From NCBI GenBank assembly GCA_025808415.1, contig CP075525.1:2403501-2467500 (forward strand): 64,000 bases of DNA, in the 5' to 3' direction. This DNA comes from Cyclobacteriaceae bacterium. GTDB taxonomy: Bacteria; Bacteroidota; Bacteroidia; Cytophagales; Cyclobacteriaceae. A program made the position numbers and the translations under genes. Below are positions 34,676 through 42,946 of the stretch, piece by piece; within the stretch, counting starts at the first letter, position 1; each line of letters starts with the position of its first letter. A model generated the notes under the pieces. The model was not told where the DNA came from. It did not search any database and saw only the letters and a list, made by a program, of their open reading frames with translations.

Positions 34676-36361
34676 ATGAAAAATTTTCAAGCGCTCGGCT
34701 TGTCGAAAGGACTTGCCGATGCAGTACAACTTATTGGTTTTGAAACACCAACGCCTATCCAGGAAAAAGCCATTCCAATGTTGCTTACCGGAAACCGCGA
34801 TTTCATTGGGTTAGCACAAACCGGCACAGGCAAGACAGCCGCCTTTGGGCTTCCCTTGTTAGAACTTGTCGATGAAAATTCATCGGCCACCCAGGCCCTG
34901 GTATTAGCACCAACCCGTGAACTGGGCTTACAAATTGTGAGCGACCTGGAAGACTTTTCCGAAAAATTCAAAAAGCTGAACATCGTGGCCGTATACGGTG
35001 GGGCCAGCATTAGCGAACAGATACGCAAAGTAAAACGGGGCGCTCAAATCGTGGTGGCCACCCCCGGTAGGTTAATTGATTTGCTTGGCCGAAAGGCCGT
35101 CAACCTGGGTACCGTTGAATATGTGGTGCTGGATGAAGCCGATGAAATGCTGAACATGGGCTTTAAGGAAGATATAGACGAAATACTGTCCAAAACCCCG
35201 GAAACCAAAACAACCTGGTTGTTTTCGGCAACTATGCCACGCGAAGTGCGGGCTATTGCCAACAATTACATGACCGACCCGGTAGAGTTGACGGTGGGCG
35301 ATAAAAATACCGGCAATGCCAACATCGATCACCAGTATGTGGTGGTACATGATAAGGATAAGTACAATGCTTTAAAGCGCATACTGGACTTTAACCCTGA
35401 CATATTCGGACTGATTTTTTGCCGCACCCGCATTGATACCCAGCGCATAGCCGAAATGCTTATGAAAGATGGCTATAATGCCGATTCACTCCATGGCGAC
35501 CTGAACCAGGCCCAGCGCGATAAGGTGATGATGAAATTCCGGAACCGGGCCGTTCAGATTTTAGTGGCAACCGATGTGGCCGCCCGTGGCATTGATGTGG
35601 AAAGCATTACCCATGTTATCCATATGAACATACCCGATGAAATGGAGTTTTATACCCACCGCAGCGGCCGCACGGCACGTGCCGGAAAAAAGGGTGTTTC
35701 CATTGCCTTGGTTAACGCCAAAGAAGTGGGTAAAATACGGCAGATTGAAAAGACGGTTAAAACCCCCTTTACCCGAATGCAGGTACCCAGTGGCCCGGAA
35801 GTGTGCCAAAAGCAACTGCTGGCCCTTATGAAGAAGGTGCACGATGTTAAGGTAAATGAAACTGAAATTGAGGCCTTTTTACCCGCTGTTTATGAAGAAC
35901 TTAAGGACCTTACAAAGAATGAATTGATTAAACGGTTTGCTTCCATTGAATTCAACCGCTTTCTCGATTACTATCGAAATGCCCCCGACCTGAACATCTC
36001 TGCCCAGTCGAACGACCGTGGGGCAGAACGGTATAGCACGGGCGACCGCTATTTCATTAACCTTGGTAAAATGGATAACCTCGATAAGGCCGATCTGTTG
36101 GAGATGCTCGATGACTGTTGTGGCGTAGGCAAGAAATACATTGGCAAAATCGACATTAAGGGTGCCTACTCCTTTTTTGAAGTGGAGAAGGAAAAGAGCG
36201 ATGCCATTATCCCGGGATTACAAGGTGTTGAGTACGAAGGAAGACAGGTACGGGTGGAACTAACCGAAGGCCGTAAAGAAAAGTCAGGTCGTTCGGGCAG
36301 GAACAACGACTCAAAAAAGCAAGGCAACTTTAACCGGAGAGGTGCAGGCCGAAGAAGGTAA
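34676..36361 (+). CDS. deaD: DEAD-box RNA helicase (DeaD/CsdA type)
   Basis: A 561-residue RNA helicase of ribosome assembly and mRNA turnover, often cold-induced. The Q motif (FQALGLSKGLADAVQLIGFETPTPIQEKAIP), motif I AQTGTGKTAAFGLP, motif II DEAD at 153-156, motif III SATMP and motif VI HRSGRTARAGKKG are intact. Residues about 450-530 form a DbpA-type RNA-binding domain (RYFINLGKMDNLDKADLLEMLDDCCGVGKKYIGKIDIKGAYSFFEV), and the tail is Arg/Gly/Asn-rich (NFNRRGAGRRR). The long leader is described separately. The histone-H1-like gene follows on the same strand after 95 bp. Confidence 0.95.
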   Translation: MKNFQALGLSKGLADAVQLIGFETPTPIQEKAIPMLLTGNRDFIGLAQTGTGKTAAFGLPLLELVDENSSATQALVLAPTRELGLQIVSDLEDFSEKFKKLNIVAVYGGASISEQIRKVKRGAQIVVATPGRLIDLLGRKAVNLGTVEYVVLDEADEMLNMGFKEDIDEILSKTPETKTTWLFSATMPREVRAIANNYMTDPVELTVGDKNTGNANIDHQYVVVHDKDKYNALKRILDFNPDIFGLIFCRTRIDTQRIAEMLMKDGYNADSLHGDLNQAQRDKVMMKFRNRAVQILVATDVAARGIDVESITHVIHMNIPDEMEFYTHRSGRTARAGKKGVSIALVNAKEVGKIRQIEKTVKTPFTRMQVPSGPEVCQKQLLALMKKVHDVKVNETEIEAFLPAVYEELKDLTKNELIKRFASIEFNRFLDYYRNAPDLNISAQSNDRGAERYSTGDRYFINLGKMDNLDKADLLEMLDDCCGVGKKYIGKIDIKGAYSFFEVEKEKSDAIIPGLQGVEYEGRQVRVELTEGRKEKSGRSGRNNDSKKQGNFNRRGAGRRR

Positions 36362-36456
36362 TTTCCTGAACCAACAGTTAGTAAAAAAATTAGCGTAGTT
36401 GAAGTTTGTATTGATAAAGAATACTTAACTTTTCGCTTCATTAAATAAACGTTGCT

Positions 36457-36747
36457 ATGGCTAAGAAAAAAGTTGCTAAAAAATCAAAAGCGAAACCTGC
36501 CAAAAAGAAGGCCGCTAAGAAGTCTGCCTCAAAGGCAAAAGGTAAAAAGGTAAGTAAGCCTGCCAAGAAAAAGGCTGCTAAAAAAGTAGTGAAGAAGGCT
36601 GCACCCAAGAAGAAAGCCGCACCGAAAAAGAAGAAGGCTGCGCCTAAAAAAGCAGCACCTGCACCTGCCCCGGTAGCCCCTATAACTCCGGTTGCCCCCG
36701 CTCCAGCCCCTTCCCTGTTCGACAACCCTACAGGTTCAGGAAACTAA
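36457..36747 (+). CDS. Histone-H1-like Lys/Ala/Pro-rich basic protein
   Basis: A 96-residue, very basic protein made of KKxAKK/PAKKKAAKK repeats (residues 1-68) followed by a neutral Ala/Pro stretch (PAPAPVAPITPVAPAPAP) and SLFDNPTGSGN. Composition matches eukaryotic histone H1 tails and bacterial H1-like or AlgP-like proteins, which bind DNA without sequence preference. No folded domain is present, and low-complexity coding like this can also come from unrelated genes, so the DNA-binding role is inference. It may also bind RNA, given deaD upstream. A strong terminator follows. Confidence 0.8.
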   Translation: MAKKKVAKKSKAKPAKKKAAKKSASKAKGKKVSKPAKKKAAKKVVKKAAPKKKAAPKKKKAAPKKAAPAPAPVAPITPVAPAPAPSLFDNPTGSGN

Positions 36748-36767
36748 ACTGCTTTTTACCAAGCACA

Positions 36768-36797
36768 AAAAACCCTGTCCGAACCGACAGGGTTTTT
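36768..36797. terminator. Bidirectional Rho-independent terminator between convergent genes
   Basis: AAAAACCCTGTC (36768-36779), a six-base loop and GACAGGGTTTTT (36786-36797) form a perfect 12-bp stem with A and T tracts on both sides. It lies between the H1-like gene and the convergent acyltransferase gene and can serve both. Confidence 0.9.
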
Positions 36798-36800
36798 GTT

Positions 36801-37382
36801 TTAGATAACGTGTTGTCCCGGCATTAAATGAGTTAAACCCTTTTCAGGATACCTGCCCTGCACGGGGCCAAGAAAGCGCAAGATGTGATCAAAGTCCTTC
36901 CGTTGATCCATCGAAGCATAGAAGGGTTCGGCAAAAATCACCTGCTTGTTTTTAAAATCGAAACCCACCATGACAATAGGCACGTTGGCTTTTTTGGCGA
37001 TGTTATAGAAACCTGTGCGGAGCCGGTCTACCCGTTTGCGGGTACCCTCGGGTGACAAGGCTACTGCCAATTCGGTATGTTGCTCAAGCAACTTTGCAAC
37101 ATGGTCAACCATATTTTGGCTCGTGCTCCGATCAACCGGTGTGCCGCCCAGCCATCTGAACATAAACCCGAACGGTGGCCTGAAAAGCTCTGCTTTACCC
37201 AGGTATTTTGCCTTGGTCATGCCCAAAACACTCCGGTACAAAACACCGATAATAAAATCCCAATTGCTGGTGTGGGGCGCAACGATGAGTATATACTTTT
37301 TTGGCTTTACGGGAAAATACCCCTGTGGTGTGGTATCCCAACCCATAAGCCTTAAAATGCAGGAGGCCAGTAAACGGAACAT
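36801..37382 (-). CDS. 1-acylglycerol-3-phosphate acyltransferase-like protein
   Basis: A 193-residue PlsC-family acyltransferase. The catalytic HX4D motif is in VAPHTSNWDFIIG (about residues 35-40), the second motif is WLGGTPVDRSTSQNMVDH, the third is LSPEGTRKRVDRLRTGFYNIAKKANVPIVMVGFDF. The family transfers acyl groups to lysophospholipids; this short soluble-like form is common in Bacteroidota, and the exact acceptor is unknown. The start lies 3 bp from the end of the MreB-like gene on the same strand, so the two are likely co-transcribed. Confidence 0.88.
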   Translation of the reverse strand: MFRLLASCILRLMGWDTTPQGYFPVKPKKYILIVAPHTSNWDFIIGVLYRSVLGMTKAKYLGKAELFRPPFGFMFRWLGGTPVDRSTSQNMVDHVAKLLEQHTELAVALSPEGTRKRVDRLRTGFYNIAKKANVPIVMVGFDFKNKQVIFAEPFYASMDQRKDFDHILRFLGPVQGRYPEKGLTHLMPGQHVI

Positions 37383-37385
37383 GGA

Positions 37386-38405
37386 CTAGTCAATTAGCAC
37401 TGCTGCGTACTTCTTTGGGTTGGCCAGCACCCCGGCAATTCCTTTACTCACAGAGGATAGGGCATGCTTATCGACATGAACGGGAAGTTTTATCGTATGT
37501 TCAAAACGATCCTTTATTCCCCTCAACAAAGCACCTCCCCCGGTAAGGTGCATTCCGTTTTGGTAAATGTCGGCAGCCAACTCGGGTGGGCAGGTTTCAA
37601 GGGTTTGAATGATGCCTCGCTCAATGGCTGAGATAGACTTTTCAAGGATAAAAGCCACCTCGCGGTGATTGATCTTGCGCACAACCGGTATGCCCGTAAC
37701 CATGTCCTTACCTTTAACGGCCAACGTTTCAGGTGTCATTTCCAAAGGCTCCCAAACCGCCCCAACGGCAATCTTAATGTACTCGGCTGTCTTCAGGCCA
37801 ATAGCCATGTTGTAGCTTCTGCGAAAGTAATCTTGTATAGCTACATCAAAGGTATCGCCAGCTACTTTTAGTGATTGGAATGCTGCCACCCCGGAAAGGG
37901 AGATAATCACGATTTCCGTTATCCCCCCACCAATGTCGATCACCAGTTTGCCATCAGGTTCCTGAATGTTTAACCCCATGCCGATAGCGGCAGCCAACGG
38001 CTCGAACAACAATGATCGCTTGCGCGGATTGAATTGATCCAAGGCATCGCGCAACGCCCTGCGCTCCACTTCGGTAGTATAATAAGGAACGCCTGATATA
38101 ATATGATCGAAGCCGGAAAGGAAAGAACGTTTTGCGTAAGCCCGGTTTACCATTTCACGCAACATGGTACTCGCCGAATCGAAATCTGCAATAACCCCAC
38201 CTTTTAGGGGCTTAACCGGGGTAAGTTCTTCGTGAGTTTTCTCAAACATCTCAAAAGCCTTCTCACCCACTGCCTTCACCGAATGGTTGGCATTGAATAC
38301 AATATATGAAGGTTGTGCCAACAGCATTTTATCGGTGCTGGCCAGCAGGGTATTGTTATTACCCAGGTCAATAGAAAAACTTTTATGCTTGAACACGCTA
38401 AACAT
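37386..38405 (-). CDS. MreB-like actin homologue (paralogue)
   Basis: A 339-residue bacterial actin. Phosphate 1 motif IDLGNNNTLL (MreB has DLGTANTL), connecting PLKGGVIADFDSASTMLREMVNRA, phosphate 2 LVIDIGGGITEIVIISLSGVAAFQS and adenosine motif LTGGGALLRGI are all present. The RSLLFEPLAAAIGMGL segment is also MreB-like. The gene is not beside mreC, mreD or pbp2 as canonical mreB is, but precedes an acyltransferase gene, so this may be a second, specialised MreB. Calling it the main mreB cannot be excluded from this window alone. Confidence 0.88.
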   Translation of the reverse strand: MFSVFKHKSFSIDLGNNNTLLASTDKMLLAQPSYIVFNANHSVKAVGEKAFEMFEKTHEELTPVKPLKGGVIADFDSASTMLREMVNRAYAKRSFLSGFDHIISGVPYYTTEVERRALRDALDQFNPRKRSLLFEPLAAAIGMGLNIQEPDGKLVIDIGGGITEIVIISLSGVAAFQSLKVAGDTFDVAIQDYFRRSYNMAIGLKTAEYIKIAVGAVWEPLEMTPETLAVKGKDMVTGIPVVRKINHREVAFILEKSISAIERGIIQTLETCPPELAADIYQNGMHLTGGGALLRGIKDRFEHTIKLPVHVDKHALSSVSKGIAGVLANPKKYAAVLID

Positions 38406-38452
38406 GATGTTCGAAAAATACAGGTTTAAAACCGATTAGCAAATGATAAACC

Positions 38453-41221
38453 TCATGAATGGACAGGTGCCGACATGGGCAGCCTGACGATAAAGGTTGT
38501 ACCGGCATATTGCTTGCCCGACCAGGTAACTGTTCCGTTAAGTTTCTCGACAGCTTTCCTTACAATGTAGAGGCCGAGGCCATTCCCCTTTGATCGTTCG
38601 GTGCCCCTGAAATACATATCAAATATCCTGTCCTTAAGCTCGTCATCGATGCCCTGTCCGTTATCCCGTATTTCTAGCACAACCTCACCGTGCTCTTGAA
38701 AAGCAGATACCTGAATATAGGGCTCATTAGGTGAACTGAATTGTACGGCATTTTCGATCAGGTTTTCGAGAATGATTTTTACCATAGCAGGGTACGAACA
38801 GAATACATCGCTTAGCCGAACGTTGATTTGTGTTTTTATTCCTTTTTGCTGGATATCATCTTTAAAGCCCAGCAATACTTCGCTGATCATTTCCGTGAGG
38901 AAAACTTCCTTATAAACGAGTTGCTGTGCACCTACATCACTTATCGATTGTAATTTCACCAACATGCGGTCAAGCGTGTGCGCAGTTTCATTTACTTTAG
39001 CAAAAAGTTCTAAAGCATTTTGATCCTTCACCGTTATCTTGGCCACTTCGGACAAGCCCATAAATGTGGTGAGCGGACGCCTGAAATCGTGCGATGACCG
39101 GTAGAAGAATGTATCCAGTTCTTTATATGCTTCTTTGAGTTTGTTGGTACGCTCATTTATTTTTTCTTCCAGGCCAACATTAATTTCGTTTATGGTTTGA
39201 TTGGCCTCCATTAACTCCTCCGATTGGGCCTGAATCTCCTCGTTCTTTTCACTGATTTCGCGGTTCAAGCGAACCAATATCCCGTTGGCATCAACCAACT
39301 CTTCAGTTTGTGTTTGTATTTCTTCTTTCTGCTCAAGTATTTCAAAATTTGCTTTTTGTAGTCGTTTGTTTAACAGGAAAATATTGAAAGCAAAAACCGA
39401 AACCAAAACAAGGCCCAGCAGTGCGGAGCCAATGATAATATTTTGTGCACGGATACGTGATTGTTGCAAGGCCATCTTATTTCCCTGCAATTCCTTCTCC
39501 TGGTTTAGTAATTTAATTTGTTGCTCCTTTTGTTCAACCCGGTAAAGTGCCTCCAGTTCGGCCAGCTTGGTAGCGCTGGCCTGCGTGTATACGCTATCGT
39601 CATACTGTTGAAATAGTTTCAGGTATTCAAAGGCCTTCTTAAAATCACCTTTTGCTTCATAAAGCTGGCTGTAGTACCGGAAATTGTTGCGCTTAAGCAG
39701 CAACGAAGAGGCTTTGCCGGCATTGACAGCCGCCAGGTTTAAGTATTGTTCGGCCTCATCCAACCGTTTCATTTTTATGAGCAGGGCAGCCAACTGGTTA
39801 TACGTTATCCCAACATTAACCAGATCCGGGTTATTTTCCTCGACTGCTTTGGATTCATACAGTAAGTTGAGTGCCTGTTGAAAACGTCCTTGCGCTTCGT
39901 AAACCAGGGAAAGGTTAAAGATTGATGCCGCCACCCCGCTAACATGACCGATTGCCTTACGCATGGAGATTGCAGTATTTAAATCCTGTATGGCCTGGGC
40001 ATATTTCTTTTGTTGGTAGTATACTAACCCACGTATGTTGTAACAATTCGAAACACCATACCTATCACCGATTGCTTCACGTAATGCAAGCGATCGGTTC
40101 AAATAATTAAGGGCCAGATCAAAATTAAACTGCTCTTTATATACCCAACCCAGTTCGGCATACAACCTTGCTGTAGTTCTTTTTAAGCCTAACTGCTCCG
40201 TTATTTTAAGTGCTTGAAAATAATAACGTGAAGCGAGATCATATTGCCCAAGTTCTGCATACACTTCACCGGTTAACGTATATACTTCAGCGGTTTGGGG
40301 TGGGTATTCATAATGTTCAAGAAGGGTAAAAGCATTAAAGCAATGTGATAAGGCTTCGGAATATAAGGCTTGTCGGAGCAAAAGCTCAGCCTGTCGTAAC
40401 TCGCATTTTATTAAATGAAAATAGTTTGTACCAGGGGTTAATTGCGAGCAAAACTTTTTAAAGTAGGCATCAGCTTTTTCAAACTCCGTTATATTCTCAT
40501 AAACAACGCCCAACGTAGAATATATTTCCCCCAACAAATAAAGATCATGAGTACCCGCTACGAGTGATTCCGCCTGGTGAAGCACCTTCAACGCTTCATC
40601 ATTCCGCCAAAGTATGCTATATAGATAACCCAGGTTTTTCAGGACTGTGGCCAGGGTGTTATCCGAAAGCTTGCCCTGTTCAAACCCAAGCACTTTGTTG
40701 TAGAAGAATATGGCAGAATCATACTGGCTGATATCCCTATAGATGTTGCCCATAAGGGTATAATTATAGGCATCCAGTTCAGGAGCATTTTTAACTTCAA
40801 TGCGCTCGGCCAGCCGTAAATACCGGAATGCAAGTTTGTAATTACCCTTGCTGATCCACCCTAAACCAACGAGGGTATTGGCATCTTTAAGCCCTTTTGG
40901 GTAATTGATTCGTTGGCTTAGGGACAAAGCCTGTTCTGCATATGCTTGCGCCATGCTGTCGCTATGATCATACAATTCAAATGCAAGGGCATTTAACAGG
41001 TCGACCCGCTTTTCAGAATCAGGCAACCGTTTCAAAAGGTTTTGAAGGCTGTCAGCCGCAGGGGTTTGCGCTAAGCCATGGAAGGTCGCACTACTTAAAA
41101 GGATTAGGGTAAACCAAATGCATTTGGCTTTTTTATTAAAACCGCCTATCCTATTGTTTTTCAATGATTTACTGTGATTTTTAAAAAAATGGTAACCTAA
41201 TTTACTCATAAGGGCCCACAA
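38453..41221 (-). CDS. Sensor histidine kinase with periplasmic TPR array
   Basis: A 922-residue orphan kinase. After an N-terminal hydrophobic segment (IWFTLILLSSATFHGLAQ) come about ten tetratricopeptide repeats (residues 60-560, many of the ALKITEQLG and YAQAIQDLNTA type). One membrane helix (IIIGSALLGLVLVSVFAFNIFLL, about 594-616) and a long coiled coil with NEEIQAQSEELMEAN follow. HisKA has the phospho-acceptor His711 in SSHDFRRPLTTFMGL, and HATPase_c has ENLIENAVQFS, EIRDNGQGID and GNGLGLYIVRK. No response regulator is adjacent, so the partner is elsewhere. A second possible start is ATG 41209. Confidence 0.92.
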   Translation of the reverse strand: MWALMSKLGYHFFKNHSKSLKNNRIGGFNKKAKCIWFTLILLSSATFHGLAQTPAADSLQNLLKRLPDSEKRVDLLNALAFELYDHSDSMAQAYAEQALSLSQRINYPKGLKDANTLVGLGWISKGNYKLAFRYLRLAERIEVKNAPELDAYNYTLMGNIYRDISQYDSAIFFYNKVLGFEQGKLSDNTLATVLKNLGYLYSILWRNDEALKVLHQAESLVAGTHDLYLLGEIYSTLGVVYENITEFEKADAYFKKFCSQLTPGTNYFHLIKCELRQAELLLRQALYSEALSHCFNAFTLLEHYEYPPQTAEVYTLTGEVYAELGQYDLASRYYFQALKITEQLGLKRTTARLYAELGWVYKEQFNFDLALNYLNRSLALREAIGDRYGVSNCYNIRGLVYYQQKKYAQAIQDLNTAISMRKAIGHVSGVAASIFNLSLVYEAQGRFQQALNLLYESKAVEENNPDLVNVGITYNQLAALLIKMKRLDEAEQYLNLAAVNAGKASSLLLKRNNFRYYSQLYEAKGDFKKAFEYLKLFQQYDDSVYTQASATKLAELEALYRVEQKEQQIKLLNQEKELQGNKMALQQSRIRAQNIIIGSALLGLVLVSVFAFNIFLLNKRLQKANFEILEQKEEIQTQTEELVDANGILVRLNREISEKNEEIQAQSEELMEANQTINEINVGLEEKINERTNKLKEAYKELDTFFYRSSHDFRRPLTTFMGLSEVAKITVKDQNALELFAKVNETAHTLDRMLVKLQSISDVGAQQLVYKEVFLTEMISEVLLGFKDDIQQKGIKTQINVRLSDVFCSYPAMVKIILENLIENAVQFSSPNEPYIQVSAFQEHGEVVLEIRDNGQGIDDELKDRIFDMYFRGTERSKGNGLGLYIVRKAVEKLNGTVTWSGKQYAGTTFIVRLPMSAPVHS

Positions 41222-41252
41222 TTATTACCGTAGGCAATTGACAAAAGTAAAT

Positions 41253-41260
41253 TATCTTTC
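41253..41260 (+). promoter_or_regulatory. Possible -7 element for the membrane protein-prohibitin pair
   Basis: TATCTTTC differs from TAnnTTTG only in the last base and lies 15 bp before the ATG at 41276. TTG at 41238-41240 is 12 bp upstream, closer than the usual 19 bp, so this is a weak call. Confidence 0.35.
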
Positions 41261-41275
41261 ACGTCCAATAAATTT

Positions 41276-42031
41276 ATGAAAATCCAGTCCTTAAAGTCGC
41301 TGTTAAGCCGGGTTGAATTACAACGCGAAAAACAAAAAGATTACCGAAACGTGGTGATAACCCAGGTTATAATCGTTACCCTGGGGCTGGTTTTATATGC
41401 CCCATTATTAGACAACCCCACCAGTCAGGTATCCAAATTCCTGATTACCCTTTTTTCAGCTTTCGGTGGTTTGTATGCTTTTTTGCTTTGGGATTTGCTG
41501 AGGAACTTCACCCAAAGCAGAACGCTTATCCTAACCATATTGGTCATCCTCATTGCCATCTCCATTTTTGGCATTTTAATCGAATTCCCCTACTACAAAG
41601 CTATCCATATTGAGAACCGGCAGGGCGCCTTGCTGCTCATCCATGGGCTCCTTTTCCCGATTGAGGTTACCATTATCAGTTTCGCTATTCGCGACATTTT
41701 TATGGGGCAGTATTTCACTACGGATAAGCTCTGGGGTTCAGCCTGTGTTTTCCTGATGATCGGTATTTCTTTTGGCAGCCTGTATGATTTAATATGCATT
41801 GCCATGCCGGGAAGCCTGGGCGTGGATATCGCGTTGGGCATTCCCAACTATTCCGAGTGTGTGTCCTATTCCTTTCACGTACTGGGCGGTATTGATACCG
41901 ACTACCCCGATGCAAATAAACTAATCAAGAACATTAGCGTTATTGAAGCAGTTTGGGGAACTTTGTTCACCGTACTGATCATCGGCAACCTGATGATCCT
42001 GCCTAAACCTCCTGAATCTTCCGAATCTTAA
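41276..42031 (+). CDS. Integral membrane protein, unknown function
   Basis: A 251-residue protein with a cytoplasmic-type basic N-terminus (residues 1-22) and about six hydrophobic segments (26-45, 53-75, 80-105, 118-140, 150-172, 222-242). The loop between the last two contains PGSLGVDIALGIPNYSECVSYSFHVLGGIDTDYPDANKLIKNIS. No family is recognised. It stands 14 bp before the prohibitin-like gene on the same strand, so the two may form a membrane complex (inference). Confidence 0.65.
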   Translation: MKIQSLKSLLSRVELQREKQKDYRNVVITQVIIVTLGLVLYAPLLDNPTSQVSKFLITLFSAFGGLYAFLLWDLLRNFTQSRTLILTILVILIAISIFGILIEFPYYKAIHIENRQGALLLIHGLLFPIEVTIISFAIRDIFMGQYFTTDKLWGSACVFLMIGISFGSLYDLICIAMPGSLGVDIALGIPNYSECVSYSFHVLGGIDTDYPDANKLIKNISVIEAVWGTLFTVLIIGNLMILPKPPESSES

Positions 42032-42045
42032 ACCAGAAAATTAAT

Positions 42046-42867
42046 ATGAACAACCGCAGACTTTTACCTTTTATAATCCTTGGCGTCATCGCCCTTTTTG
42101 TGGTCGCAGGAATTTCCTCCAGCCTATTTTTTACCGTTCAGGCCGATGAGCGGGCCGTGATCTTTTACAAGTTCGGTGAAGGGCTTGATAAGGACCACAT
42201 TGTACAGCCCGGCTTTCATATGAAAGCACCGTGGAATGAAGTGTACATCTATGCCGTACGCGAAACCTCAGCCGATGAGAACATGGATGTGCTGGACAGG
42301 AATGGACTCTCTATTCATGTTGAAGTTTCGGTGCGCTTTCACCCGGTGCCCGAAAAAATCGGATACATCCATGAAAAGTTCAACCGCGCCTATGTAAGCG
42401 TTTTGGTTATCCCAGAAATGCGTTCGGTAGTACGTCAGATCATGGGCAGGTATTCGGCAGAGGAAATTTATTCAACCAAACGAGCAGAAGTTGAGGCAAC
42501 CATTAAAACTGAATCAGAGAAAATACTGGGCCAAAATAACGTGACTATGGTAGCCCTGCTTATCCGTTCCATTCAACTCCCTGAACAAATAAAAGTAGCC
42601 ATACAAAACAAGTTACAACAGGAGCAAGAAGCTTTGGCCTATCAGTTCCGCCTGGATAAGGAAAAGAGTGAAGCCGAGCGCAAGCGCATCCAGGCAGAGG
42701 GTGAAGCCCGTGCCAACAACATCATCAATAACAGTTTAACCGATAAGCTTTTAAAAATGAGGGGTATTGAAGCCACCCTTGAATTGTCCAAATCGCCCAA
42801 TGCCAAAGTTATTGTTGTGGGCAGTGGCAAGGACGGTGGTTTGCCCTTGATTTTGGGCGGGAATTAG
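42046..42867 (+). CDS. Prohibitin-family SPFH/Band 7 protein
   Basis: A 273-residue membrane-anchored protein. One N-terminal helix (LLPFIILGVIALFVVAGISSSLFF) is followed by the Band 7 domain (VQADERAVIFYKFGEGLDKDHIVQPGFHMKAPWNEVYIYAVRE; ENMDVLDRNGLSIHVEVSVRFHPV) and a Glu/Lys/Ala-rich coiled coil (QNKLQQEQEALAYQFRLDKEKSEAERKRIQAEGEARANNI). SPFH proteins form ring or cage scaffolds in the membrane and often hold proteases such as FtsH; the client here is unknown. It is likely transcribed with the preceding membrane protein. Confidence 0.93.
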   Translation: MNNRRLLPFIILGVIALFVVAGISSSLFFTVQADERAVIFYKFGEGLDKDHIVQPGFHMKAPWNEVYIYAVRETSADENMDVLDRNGLSIHVEVSVRFHPVPEKIGYIHEKFNRAYVSVLVIPEMRSVVRQIMGRYSAEEIYSTKRAEVEATIKTESEKILGQNNVTMVALLIRSIQLPEQIKVAIQNKLQQEQEALAYQFRLDKEKSEAERKRIQAEGEARANNIINNSLTDKLLKMRGIEATLELSKSPNAKVIVVGSGKDGGLPLILGGN

Positions 42868-42946
42868 CCTTTAAATTACACCAAGGGCTTCATTCTCCGA
42901 ACCTGAACCTATATATTTAAATCGTTAAAAATTTAGCCTTTTTACT

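Noticed and set aside
36715-36735. A clamp-binding motif in the H1-like protein (PSLFDN)
   Set aside because: The essential Gln of the QxxLF consensus is absent.
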